Positions 54,685 to 62,796 of a stretch of 64,000 bases of DNA are shown one piece after another. The stretch covers positions 3,162,001 through 3,226,000 of the forward strand of contig NZ_LT900217.1 in the NCBI RefSeq assembly GCF_900199375.1. Reading direction: 5' to 3'. The stretch comes from Gordonibacter urolithinfaciens (lineage in GTDB: Bacteria; Actinomycetota; Coriobacteriia; Coriobacteriales; Eggerthellaceae). The notes beneath the pieces were generated by a model, which was not told where the DNA came from, did not search any database, and saw only the letters and a list, made by a program, of their open reading frames with translations. Each line of letters starts with the position of its first letter. Position 1 is the stretch's first letter. Position numbers and translations under genes: made by a program.

Positions 54685-55596
54685 CTATTTCTCGGCGAAG
54701 AGGCTCCAGCCTTCCTCGCTCACGAAGAAGCGGGCGGCGCGGCGCATGATGTGGGCGGTGAACGGCGTGGTGAGGTTGGTGGCCTCGCCGTCGTACTGCA
54801 CCTCCATGGGCGGGTCGGCCTCCACGCGCACCTCGCGGGCGCGGTGGATCTCGAGCGAGCCCGTGCGTTCGGGGAAGTCGCCGCCGCGGTCGAGCAGGCC
54901 GGCGAGGAGCGCGGGGATGAGCTCGAAGGCGTTCTGGGCCTTCAGCACCACCACGTCGAACACGCCGTCGCGCGGCTCGTTCTCATGCGTGACCGTGATG
55001 TCGAACTGGATCTTCGAGAAATTCACCAAAAGGATGCCCAGGCCCTCGCTCTCAACGTGCTCGCCGTCGAGGTCCAGCTTGAACTTGGAGGTCTGCGGCA
55101 AGGGGTTCGCCAAGGCGGCCGAGAAGTAGGCCATGGGGCCCAGGAGGCGCTTCGCCGGCGCGGCGCCGTGCATGATGGCCGCGTCGTAGCCGGCCCCCGC
55201 CATGATGCCGAAGCCGAAGCGTTGCCCGTCCACCTCGATCTCGCCCAGGTCGAAGTCGAGCGTGCGCTCCTCGCGCACGAGCTTCGCGAGCGCGTGGGGC
55301 TCCATGGGCGAGGCCAGGTTCGCGGCCAGCAGGTTCGCCGTGCCCGCGGGAAACGGCAGGATGGGGACGCCCGTGTTCGCCAGACGGTAGCTCACGGTGG
55401 CCACCGTGCCGTCGCCGCCGCTCGCCACCACGGCGTCGAACGCCTCCGCGTCGCCCAGGAGGTCGCGCACGTCGGTGGTGCCGTCGGTCGAGCGCACGCA
55501 CACCTCGTCGCCGTCGCGGGCGAACGAGCGGATGAAGTCGTAGACGGACCCTTCTCCGAAACCCGAGGCAAGGTTGTTGATGACGAGCAGTTTCAC
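54685..55596 (-). CDS. Diacylglycerol kinase-family lipid kinase
   Basis: 303 residues. The nucleotide loop is ASGGDGTVATV (~residues 59-69), and the glycine-rich LPFPAGTANLLA (~79-90) follows, as in the DAGK/YegS family. It phosphorylates a lipid such as diacylglycerol or a sphingoid base. The start is GTG (55596-55594) with AAAGGGA upstream. It diverges from rnd and has no other operon partner. Confidence 0.83.
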   Translation of the reverse strand: MKLLVINNLASGFGEGSVYDFIRSFARDGDEVCVRSTDGTTDVRDLLGDAEAFDAVVASGGDGTVATVSYRLANTGVPILPFPAGTANLLAANLASPMEPHALAKLVREERTLDFDLGEIEVDGQRFGFGIMAGAGYDAAIMHGAAPAKRLLGPMAYFSAALANPLPQTSKFKLDLDGEHVESEGLGILLVNFSKIQFDITVTHENEPRDGVFDVVVLKAQNAFELIPALLAGLLDRGGDFPERTGSLEIHRAREVRVEADPPMEVQYDGEATNLTTPFTAHIMRRAARFFVSEEGWSLFAEK

Positions 55597-55669
55597 ACAA
55601 TCCCTTTCTGTTTGCTATGATGGCATAGTACAACATGGAGCGCGGATGACAAGGCAAGGAATCTCGTAC

Positions 55670-56827
55670 ATGTATATTGCTACCCAGGAAAACCTCGCGG
55701 CATTCGTGGAGCGGGCGCGCTCGTCGAGCGTGCTCGCCATCGACACGGAGTTCTTGCGCGAGAAGACGTACTACGCCAAGCTGTGCCTTTTGCAGATGGC
55801 CACCGACGACGAGGTGGTGATCGTCGACCCCTTCGAGATGGACGACCTTTCCGTGATGGCGCCGCTTTTGGAGGACGAGCGCATCGTGAAGCTCTTCCAC
55901 GCGGCGGGGCAGGACCTGGAGATCATCCTGCGCGAGGTGGGCGTGCTCCCGCGCCCCGTATTCGACACGCAGATCGCGGCGGCGCTGCTGGGCCACACGC
56001 AGCAGATCGGCTACGCGGCGCTCGTGCATGCCGAATGCGGCGTGTCGCTCAAGAAGATCGACTCGTTCACCGACTGGTCGCGCCGGCCGCTGTCTGCCTC
56101 GCAGCGCGACTACGCGGCCGACGACGTGGTGTACCTCCCGCGGCTGTATGCGGGCATGCGGGCGGCGCTGGAGGAGAAGGGGCGGCTGCACTGGCTCGAC
56201 CACGACTTCGAGGAGCTGTCCGACCCGGCGCGCTACGAGGCGAACGAGCGCGAGCGCTTCCGGCGGCTCAAGCGCGTGTCCCAGCTGTCGCGCCGGCAGC
56301 TCTCGGCCGCGCGCGAGGTGGCGGCCTGGCGCGAGCTGGAGGCGCAGCGCCGCGACGTGCCGCGGAAGTGGGTGGTCACCGACGAGCAGATCGTGGAGGC
56401 GTGCAAGCGCGAGGCGCGCACGATCGACGAGCTGTTCATGGTGCGGGGGCTGTCCGACCGCCTGTCCACGAAGGACGCGCGCGCGGTGGTGTCGCTCATC
56501 TCCTCGGCGCTCTCGGCGCCGCCGGACACGTGGCCCGAGCTCGACCGCTGCGGCAAGAGCGAGCCGAACGTGGATGCAGAGCTCGACCTCATGAGTGCGC
56601 TCGTGCGCCTGAGGGCCAAGGAGAACGGCATCGCGTTCCCCACGCTGGCCAGCCACGACGACCTGGCGCGCGTCGCGCGCGGCTACCGCGAGGGCGTGGA
56701 CCTGCTGCGCGGCTGGCGGCGCGCCATCGTGGGCGAGGAGCTGCTGGAGCTGCTGGACGGCCGGCTGGCGCTTAGCCTGGACGGCGGGCTCAAGGTGGAG
56801 CGGCGGGAGGGCCCCGGCGCCGCGTGA
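55670..56827 (+). CDS. rnd: Ribonuclease D
   Basis: 385 residues. The DEDD exonuclease motifs are AIDTEFLREKTYYAKLCLLQM (residues ~23-43), HAAGQDLEIIL near 77 and YAADDVVYLPRL near 145; an HRDC domain starts near 210. It trims the 3' ends of tRNA and other RNAs. I chose ATG 55670 with AAGGA upstream; ATG 55646, with GGAG, would add eight residues. Confidence 0.9.
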   Translation: MYIATQENLAAFVERARSSSVLAIDTEFLREKTYYAKLCLLQMATDDEVVIVDPFEMDDLSVMAPLLEDERIVKLFHAAGQDLEIILREVGVLPRPVFDTQIAAALLGHTQQIGYAALVHAECGVSLKKIDSFTDWSRRPLSASQRDYAADDVVYLPRLYAGMRAALEEKGRLHWLDHDFEELSDPARYEANERERFRRLKRVSQLSRRQLSAAREVAAWRELEAQRRDVPRKWVVTDEQIVEACKREARTIDELFMVRGLSDRLSTKDARAVVSLISSALSAPPDTWPELDRCGKSEPNVDAELDLMSALVRLRAKENGIAFPTLASHDDLARVARGYREGVDLLRGWRRAIVGEELLELLDGRLALSLDGGLKVERREGPGAA

Positions 56828-57069
56828 GGCCGGCCGGGTTCGCGCGGCCCGGAAAGGCGGCGGGCACCTGGGCAGGCCGCTCCTGATAAAGGCCCGCGGC
56901 CGCAAGGTTGCGGGAAGATCACGGCTCGGTAACGCGCCTTTGGTGATTCCGCGCTGTTTGCCGCGCGTTTTCAGCCCGATTTCACGCTCTTGTATAATAC
57001 AGGTGTACGGTAAAAAGCGGCCGCCATGCGGTCGCGGAAGCAACCTCTTCGAAGGAGTGGTTACGTCCT

Positions 57070-57744
57070 ATGTTTTTCGGATTGAGCTATGAATACCTGC
57101 TGCTGATCGTGGCCACGCTCGCCATCGGCGGGCTCGCCACGTGGTACGTGAACTCGCAGCTTAAGAAGTACACGAGGGTGCCCATTTCCAACGGGCTCAC
57201 CGGCGCCGAGGCCGCGCGCCGCATGCTCGCCTACTACGGCGTGACGGACGTGGCGGTGCACCGCGGCGGGCCGGGCCAGGACTTCTTCGACCCGCGCACG
57301 AACTCGGTGACGCTCTCGCCCGACGCGTTCGACGGGCGCTCCATCACGGCCACGGCCACCGCGTGCCACGAGGTGGGGCATGCCTGCCAGTACGCCGAGA
57401 ACTACGCGCCCATGAAGATCCGCGGGGCCATCGTGCCCGTGGTGAACCTGGCCTCGAACGCGTGGATCTTCCTGCTCATGCTGGGCATCATACTGGTGAG
57501 CAATCAGCTCACGACGCTCGCCATCGTCATGTACGCCGTGGTGGTGCTGTTCCAGCTGGTCACGCTTCCGGTGGAGTTCAACGCCTCGCGCCGCGCCATG
57601 ACCTATATGGACACCATCGCGCTGCCGCAGTCCGAGCAGGGCGGTGCGTTCAGCGTGCTGCGCGCCTGCGCGCTCACCTACGTGGCGGCGGCCCTCACGT
57701 CCATCCTGCAGCTGCTGTGGCTGCTGGGCCAGCGCCGGGAATAG
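57070..57744 (+). CDS. YugP-type zinc metallopeptidase
   Basis: 224 residues. HEVGH at residues 100-104 is the zinc motif. A first membrane segment spans residues 8-27 and two more lie near 128-180, so it is membrane-bound with the active site in the cytoplasm. The family is DUF1252-like/YugP; its substrate is unknown. A TATAAT at 56993-56998 is a likely -10 box, and GAAGGAG precedes the ATG. Its stop is 11 bases before xseA, so it shares that unit. Confidence 0.8.
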   Translation: MFFGLSYEYLLLIVATLAIGGLATWYVNSQLKKYTRVPISNGLTGAEAARRMLAYYGVTDVAVHRGGPGQDFFDPRTNSVTLSPDAFDGRSITATATACHEVGHACQYAENYAPMKIRGAIVPVVNLASNAWIFLLMLGIILVSNQLTTLAIVMYAVVVLFQLVTLPVEFNASRRAMTYMDTIALPQSEQGGAFSVLRACALTYVAAALTSILQLLWLLGQRRE

Positions 57745-57755
57745 CGGAGGCGTAC

Positions 57756-59342
57756 ATGGGGGATCGAGGAGAAGGGACGCGCGCGGCCCTGGCCGACGCG
57801 CTCGAGCGGGCGCGCGCCGCGACGGCCGGCTCCTCCGCGGCCGACTCGTGCGCTGCCGCGCCTGTGGGCGGCCCTGCGCGCGGAGGGCACGAGGCGGGCG
57901 CCGGGGGCGCGTCTGCGGCGCTCTCCGTCTCCGCGGCCATGGCCCTTGCGAAGGGCGCGCTCGAGGGCGTGGTCGTGCGCCTGGTGGGCGAGGTGTCCGA
58001 GACGAGCAGCAAGCGCGGCTACAAGGCCGTGTACTTCACGGTGAAGGATGCCGACGCCGCGCTGCCCTGCATGATGTGGATGGGCCGCTACAAGGCCTCG
58101 GGCGTGGATCTGGCCGTGGGGCAGCTGGTCGAGCTGACCGGCAGGTTCACGCTGTACGCGGCCAAGGGCCGCATGAACTTCGACGTGTTCTCGATCGAGC
58201 TTGCCGGCGAGGGGCGCCTGCGCGCCCAGGTGGCGGCGCTCGCGCGCAAGCTGGAGGCCGAGGGGCTCATGGACCCGGCGCGCAAGCTGCCCATCCCGCA
58301 GTTCCCGCTGACCATCGGCATCGTCACCTCGCCGCGCGGCGACGCCGTGCACGACATGCTGCGCACGCTGCGCAACCGCTTCCCCGTGGCGCGCGTGTTC
58401 GTGGCGGGCGTGCAGGTGGAGGGCGCCCAGGCCGCCGCCAGCATCGTGGAGGGCATGCGCTGCATGTACCGCGCCGGCGTGGAGGTCATGCTGGTCGGGC
58501 GCGGCGGCGGGTCCTACGAGGACATGATGCCCTTCAACGACGAGGCCCTGGCGCGCGCCATCGCGGCGTGCCCCATCCCCGTGGTCACCGGCATCGGGCA
58601 CGAGCCGGACACGTTTATCGCCGACATGGTGGCCGACCGGCGCGCCTCCACGCCCACCTACGCGGCCATGGCCGTCACGCCCACGCGCGAGAGCCTGGCG
58701 GAGCTGTTCTGCGCGCATGCCCGCTCGCTGTCCATGAGCGCCGGGCGCGCCGTGGAGCGGGCGGCCGCCGAGGTGCGCCGCTGCGCCGAGCGCCCCGTGC
58801 TCCGGGACCCGAACCTGCTGCTCGCCGCCCCGATGCAGGGCGTCGACCTGGCCTCGGAGCGGCTGTTCCGAGCCATCCCCGCCAACCTGGAGCGCGACCG
58901 CGCCACGCTCGACCGCCAGCGCGAGCGGCTGGCGCGCCTCCTGCCCGAGGGCGTGGCGCGCGAGCGGGCCGCGCTCGAGCGGTACCGTGAGCGTCTGCTG
59001 CCGGCCCTGCCCGCCAACCTGGAGCGCGATCGGGTGCAGGTCGGGCACGCGCGGCAGCGGCTCGCGTCGCTGGGGCCCGGGCTCGTGCCCCGGTTCGGCC
59101 AGCAGGCGGCGCTCGCGGCCGCGCGCTTGGAGGACCTGTCGCCCCTGTCCGTCCTCGGGCGCGGCTACGCCATCGCGCGCACCCAAGAAGGCGCCGTGGC
59201 GAAGCGCGTCGAGGACGCGCCGCCTGGCTCGGCGCTCGAGGTGACGGTGTCGGACGGCGTGCTGGCGTGCCGCGTGGAGTCGGCTCGGCGCGAGGACATC
59301 GAGATGATACTATGGGAGGATGAGGACAATGGAGACCGGTGA
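57756..59342 (+). CDS. xseA: Exodeoxyribonuclease VII large subunit
   Basis: 528 residues. An OB-fold begins near residue 70 (GEVSETSSKRGYKAVYFTVKD), the core has RLPIP-like KLPIPQFPLTIGIVTSPRGDAVHD near 180-205 and GRGGGSYEDMMPFNDEALARAI near 249-270, and a long coiled region follows. It degrades single-stranded DNA with XseB. The first ~65 residues are Ala/Gly-rich and not typical. GGAGG precedes ATG 57756. Confidence 0.92.
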   Translation: MGDRGEGTRAALADALERARAATAGSSAADSCAAAPVGGPARGGHEAGAGGASAALSVSAAMALAKGALEGVVVRLVGEVSETSSKRGYKAVYFTVKDADAALPCMMWMGRYKASGVDLAVGQLVELTGRFTLYAAKGRMNFDVFSIELAGEGRLRAQVAALARKLEAEGLMDPARKLPIPQFPLTIGIVTSPRGDAVHDMLRTLRNRFPVARVFVAGVQVEGAQAAASIVEGMRCMYRAGVEVMLVGRGGGSYEDMMPFNDEALARAIAACPIPVVTGIGHEPDTFIADMVADRRASTPTYAAMAVTPTRESLAELFCAHARSLSMSAGRAVERAAAEVRRCAERPVLRDPNLLLAAPMQGVDLASERLFRAIPANLERDRATLDRQRERLARLLPEGVARERAALERYRERLLPALPANLERDRVQVGHARQRLASLGPGLVPRFGQQAALAAARLEDLSPLSVLGRGYAIARTQEGAVAKRVEDAPPGSALEVTVSDGVLACRVESARREDIEMILWEDEDNGDR

Positions 59343-59583
59343 TCGCAAGCCCGTCGAGGAGCTGACGTTCCGCGAGGCCATGGGCGAGCTCGACGGCATC
59401 GTGCGGGTTCTGGAGAGCAACTCGCTGGAGCTCGAGGACAGCCTGGTCAGCTACGAGCGCGGCGTGTCTTTGCTGCGCGCGCTGCAGGGCCGCCTGAACG
59501 AGGCGCAGCAGAAGGTCGAGGTGCTGATGGGCGAGCTCGAGGGCGAGGTGGACGACGCCACGCGCGACGCCACGCTGTCGTAG
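59329..59583 (+). CDS. xseB: Exodeoxyribonuclease VII small subunit
   Basis: 84 residues from ATG 59329, which has GGGAGG nine bases upstream; ATG 59320 sits on that site itself. The pattern LTFREAMGELDGIVRVLESNSLELEDSLVSYERG is that of XseB. It overlaps the end of xseA by 14 bases. Confidence 0.9.
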   Translation: METGDRKPVEELTFREAMGELDGIVRVLESNSLELEDSLVSYERGVSLLRALQGRLNEAQQKVEVLMGELEGEVDDATRDATLS

Positions 59584-59633
59584 GCTGACGCCGCCCCGAC
59601 GGGGCGGCGCACGGAAAGGAAGGAGAGGGCGCC

Positions 59634-59987
59634 ATGCGCAAGGAAGACTGCCTGTTCTGCAAGATAGTGGCGGGGGAGATCCCGTCGACGAAGGTGTACG
59701 AGGACGAGCGGGTGCTCGCGTTCGAGGACGTGAGCCCGCAGATGCCGGTGCACACGCTCATCGTGCCGAAGGACCACTACGACAACATCGGCGACGGCGT
59801 GCCGGACGAGGAGCTGGGCTACCTGTTCAACATGGTGCGCAAGGTGGCCGACATCAAGGGCATCGCCGAGAGCGGCTACCGCGTGATCGTGAACACGAAC
59901 GACGACGCGCAGCAGTCGGTGCACCACCTGCACGTGCACGTGCTGGGCGGCGCCCCCATGAACTCGGGCGACCCTTCGCGGAAGTAG
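59634..59987 (+). CDS. HIT-family nucleotide hydrolase
   Basis: 117 residues. The zinc site near the start is CLFCKIVAGEIP (residues 6-17) and the catalytic HIT is HLHVHV (H98, H100, H102). It acts on purine nucleoside phosphoramidates or similar in the cytoplasm. GGAAAGGAAGGAG precedes the ATG. A perfect palindrome lies between it and ackA. Confidence 0.9.
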   Translation: MRKEDCLFCKIVAGEIPSTKVYEDERVLAFEDVSPQMPVHTLIVPKDHYDNIGDGVPDEELGYLFNMVRKVADIKGIAESGYRVIVNTNDDAQQSVHHLHVHVLGGAPMNSGDPSRK

Positions 59988-60002
59988 CTCTGCGGCAACG
60001 GG

Positions 60003-60100
60003 GCGTGACAGGGGGACGGGGATATTGTCACATTCACGTTCGTCATGCCTGGTCGTGATGCGTCACGGAATGTGACAATATCCCCGTCCCCCTGTCACGC
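60003..60100. repeat. 33-bp perfect REP-like palindrome with 32-base centre
   Basis: The left arm GCGTGACAGGGGGACGGG.. (60003-60035) and right arm (60068-60100) are exact complements over 33 bases, and TTTTTC follows. It shares its first part with the elements at 52271 and 54650, while the inner arm TATTGTCACATTC is different. It may also terminate the upstream unit. Confidence 0.85.
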
Positions 60101-60214
60101 TTTTTCGGTGAGCGGCGCGCCGTTTGCCGAATGAACGGGCCGTATCCATTCAACGACCGCAGTGCTTCCCTAAACTAATTGTTTCAGGAATTGAGCCCAA
60201 AAGGAGGCAGGTCG

Positions 60215-61456
60215 TTGAACGTTCTCGTTATCAATGCAGGATCATCTTCCTTGAAGTACCAGCTGGTGAACGTGGAGCAGCACGAGCTGCTCGCGAAGGG
60301 CATCTGCGAGCGCGTGGGCTCGGCGGAGGCCTTCCACAAGCACGGCCTCGACAAGAACGAGGAGGTCATCGACGCCAAGATGTCCGACCACGACGACGCC
60401 ATGGCGCTCGTCCTGGAATCGCTCACGTCGGGCCCGGCGAAGGCCATCGACTCGCTCGACGAGATCGACGCCGTGGGGCACCGCATCGTGCAGGGCGGCA
60501 AGTACTTCGACCGCTCGGTGCTCATCGACCAGGACGTCATCGACAAGATAGACGAGCTGGCCGAGCTCGCGCCGCTGCACAACGGCGCCGCCCTCATGGG
60601 CATCCACGCCTGCCAGAAGCACATGCCGGACGTGCCCATGGTGGCCGTGTTCGACACGTCGTTCTTCCAGACGCTGCCCCCGAAGGCCTACATGTACCCG
60701 CTGCCCTACGAGCTGTACGAGAAGTACGCCATCCGCAAGTACGGCGCGCACGGCACGAGCCACCGCTACATCTCCGAGCGCGCCGCCGCCGTGCTCGACG
60801 AGCCGATAGAGGACCTCAAGCTCATCACGTGCCACCTGGGCAACGGCTGCTCCATCAGCGCCATCGACCACGGCGTGGCCGTGGACACGTCCATGGGCCT
60901 CACGCCGCTCGACGGCCTCATGATGGGCACGCGCTGCGGCGCCATCGACCCGGCCATCGTGCCCTTCGTCATGGAGCACGAGAACCTGACCGGCGCCGAG
61001 ATGAACGACCTCATGAACAAGAAGTCGGGCCTGCTGGGCATCTCGGGCATCTCGAACGACCTGCGCAGCGTGCGTGACGCCTCCGAGAAGGGCGACGAGC
61101 GCGCCATGCTCGCCTACGACATGTACTCGAACTCCGTGAAGAAGTACATCGGCCAGTACATCGCCGTCATGGGCGGCGTGGACGCCATCGTGCTCACGGC
61201 CGGCGTGGGCGAGAACTGCGAGAAGATGCGCCGCATGATCTTCACCGGCCTGCAGCCGCTCGGCATCATCCTCGACGAGGAGAAGAACCGCCAGCGCGGC
61301 TTCGAGCGCGAGATATCGGCCGACTCCTCGCAGGTGAAGATCATCATCATCCCCACGAACGAGGAGTACATGATCGCGCGCGACACCTACGACATCGTCC
61401 ACGAGCAGATGCGCGTGGAAGGCACCGTGTTCGACGAGGAGCCGGTGCTGGCGTAG
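60215..61456 (+). CDS. ackA: Acetate kinase
   Basis: 413 residues. The signature NAGSSSLKYQL is at residues 7-17, FDTSFFQTLP near 147, HLGNGCSISAIDHG near 208 and GLTPLDGLMMGTRCG near 225. It makes ATP and acetate from acetyl phosphate. The start is TTG at 60215 with AAGGAGG nine bases upstream. Unusually it faces pta instead of sharing an operon. Confidence 0.95.
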   Translation: MNVLVINAGSSSLKYQLVNVEQHELLAKGICERVGSAEAFHKHGLDKNEEVIDAKMSDHDDAMALVLESLTSGPAKAIDSLDEIDAVGHRIVQGGKYFDRSVLIDQDVIDKIDELAELAPLHNGAALMGIHACQKHMPDVPMVAVFDTSFFQTLPPKAYMYPLPYELYEKYAIRKYGAHGTSHRYISERAAAVLDEPIEDLKLITCHLGNGCSISAIDHGVAVDTSMGLTPLDGLMMGTRCGAIDPAIVPFVMEHENLTGAEMNDLMNKKSGLLGISGISNDLRSVRDASEKGDERAMLAYDMYSNSVKKYIGQYIAVMGGVDAIVLTAGVGENCEKMRRMIFTGLQPLGIILDEEKNRQRGFEREISADSSQVKIIIIPTNEEYMIARDTYDIVHEQMRVEGTVFDEEPVLA

Positions 61457-61487
61457 GGCGCTTTCTCCTGCGAGCCCAGAACCTGGA

Positions 61488-61514
61488 GCGGCCCCGCGCA
61501 ACGCGCGGGGCCGC
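61488..61514 (+). terminator. Terminator after ackA
   Basis: GCGGCCCCGCGC (61488-61499) and GCGCGGGGCCGC (61503-61514) pair over 12 bases with an AAC loop, followed by CTTGG. Only two Ts follow. Confidence 0.75.
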
Positions 61515-61565
61515 CTTGGTATGCCGTGCATGGCCGTCCGGGGGAGCAGGAAATCCCCTGCGCTC

Positions 61566-61597
61566 GGCCGCCCCCTTGCGCATAGGCGGGGGCGGCC
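61566..61597 (-). terminator. Hairpin after pta
   Basis: GGCCGCCCCC (61566-61575) pairs with GGGGGCGGCC (61588-61597). It stands 13 bases past the pta stop on the minus strand. Confidence 0.55.
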
Positions 61598-61610
61598 TGC
61601 AGGCGCTTCG

Positions 61611-62609
61611 CTATTCGGCGGCTTTCGCCTGGGCCTGCACGCAGGTGATGGCGATGACGCCCACGATGTCATCGGCGGAGCAGCCGCGCGACAGGTCGTT
61701 CACCGGCGCGGCGATGCCCTGGGTGACGGGGCCGTACGCCTCGGCGCGGGCGAGGCGCTGCACGAGCTTGTAGCCGATGTTGCCGGCGTCCAGGTCGGGG
61801 AACACGAGCACGTTCGCGCGGCCGGCCACGGGGGAGCCGGGCGCCTTCGACGCGCCCACGGAGCCGATGATGGCCGCGTCGAGCTGCAGCTCGCCGTCCA
61901 ACGCCAGGTCCGGCGCCAGCTCGCGTGCGATCTCGGTCGCCTCCACCACCTTGGCGGCGTCGGCGTTCTTGGCCGAGCCATGGGTCGAATGCGAGAGCAG
62001 CGCCACGCGGGCCTCCTCGCCCATGAGGGTCTCCCACGACTTCGCGGAGTTCACGGCGATGTGCGCCAGCCTCTCGCTGTCGGGCTGCACCTCCAGGCCG
62101 CAGTCGGAGAACAGGAACGTGCCGTTCGCGCCCAAGTCGCAGTCGGGCACGCACATGACGAAGAACGAGCTGACCAGCTTCACGCCGGGCGCGGTCTTGA
62201 GTATCTGCAGGCTCGGGCGCAGCACGTCGCCCGTGGCGTGGCAGGCGCCGGCCACCATGCCGTCGGCCAAGCCCTGCTTCACCATCATCACGCCGAAGTA
62301 CAGCACGTCGTCCATGAGGGCCTCGGCCTGCTCGGGCGTCAGGCCCTTGTGGCGGCGCAGCTCGTAGAGGGCGGCGGCGAACTCGGCGCGCTCGGCGGCC
62401 GTGCGCACGTCTACGATGCGGGCGCCGTCCAGCGCGTAGGGGCTCGCCTCGATGGCCGCGGCATCGCCCAGGATGACGAGGTTCGCAACCCCTTCGGCCA
62501 AGATGCGCTCGGCCGCCTGCAGCGTGCGCTCGTCGTCGCCCTCGGGCAGCACGATCGTCTGCAGGTCGCCCTTGGCGCGGGCCAGCATGGAATCAAGAAA
62601 TGCACTCAT
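61611..62609 (-). CDS. pta: Phosphate acetyltransferase
   Basis: 332 residues, the short single-domain form. Motifs are QTIVLPEGDDERTL near 17, MVAGACHATGDVLRP near 120, and GRANVLVFPDLDAGNIGYK near 255. It interconverts acetyl-CoA and acetyl phosphate, which ackA then uses. AAAGGATA precedes the ATG at 62609. It converges on ackA, so they are transcribed apart. Confidence 0.94.
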   Translation of the reverse strand: MSAFLDSMLARAKGDLQTIVLPEGDDERTLQAAERILAEGVANLVILGDAAAIEASPYALDGARIVDVRTAAERAEFAAALYELRRHKGLTPEQAEALMDDVLYFGVMMVKQGLADGMVAGACHATGDVLRPSLQILKTAPGVKLVSSFFVMCVPDCDLGANGTFLFSDCGLEVQPDSERLAHIAVNSAKSWETLMGEEARVALLSHSTHGSAKNADAAKVVEATEIARELAPDLALDGELQLDAAIIGSVGASKAPGSPVAGRANVLVFPDLDAGNIGYKLVQRLARAEAYGPVTQGIAAPVNDLSRGCSADDIVGVIAITCVQAQAKAAE

Positions 62610-62796
62610 CGGCACTATCCTTTCGCGTATATGATCGAAGCTCGCACGACGGAAGGCATGCGAAAAAAACGATGGTTGTATGATAGCGTGCCCGCGGGCT
62701 GGGTTTTTCGGTAAACTGGCTTCTCGGTGCAATATGCGCATACTTCGGGCCGGGAGAGGCCCTACCGCTGGTATAGAGACTAAAGGAAGGTGCCCC

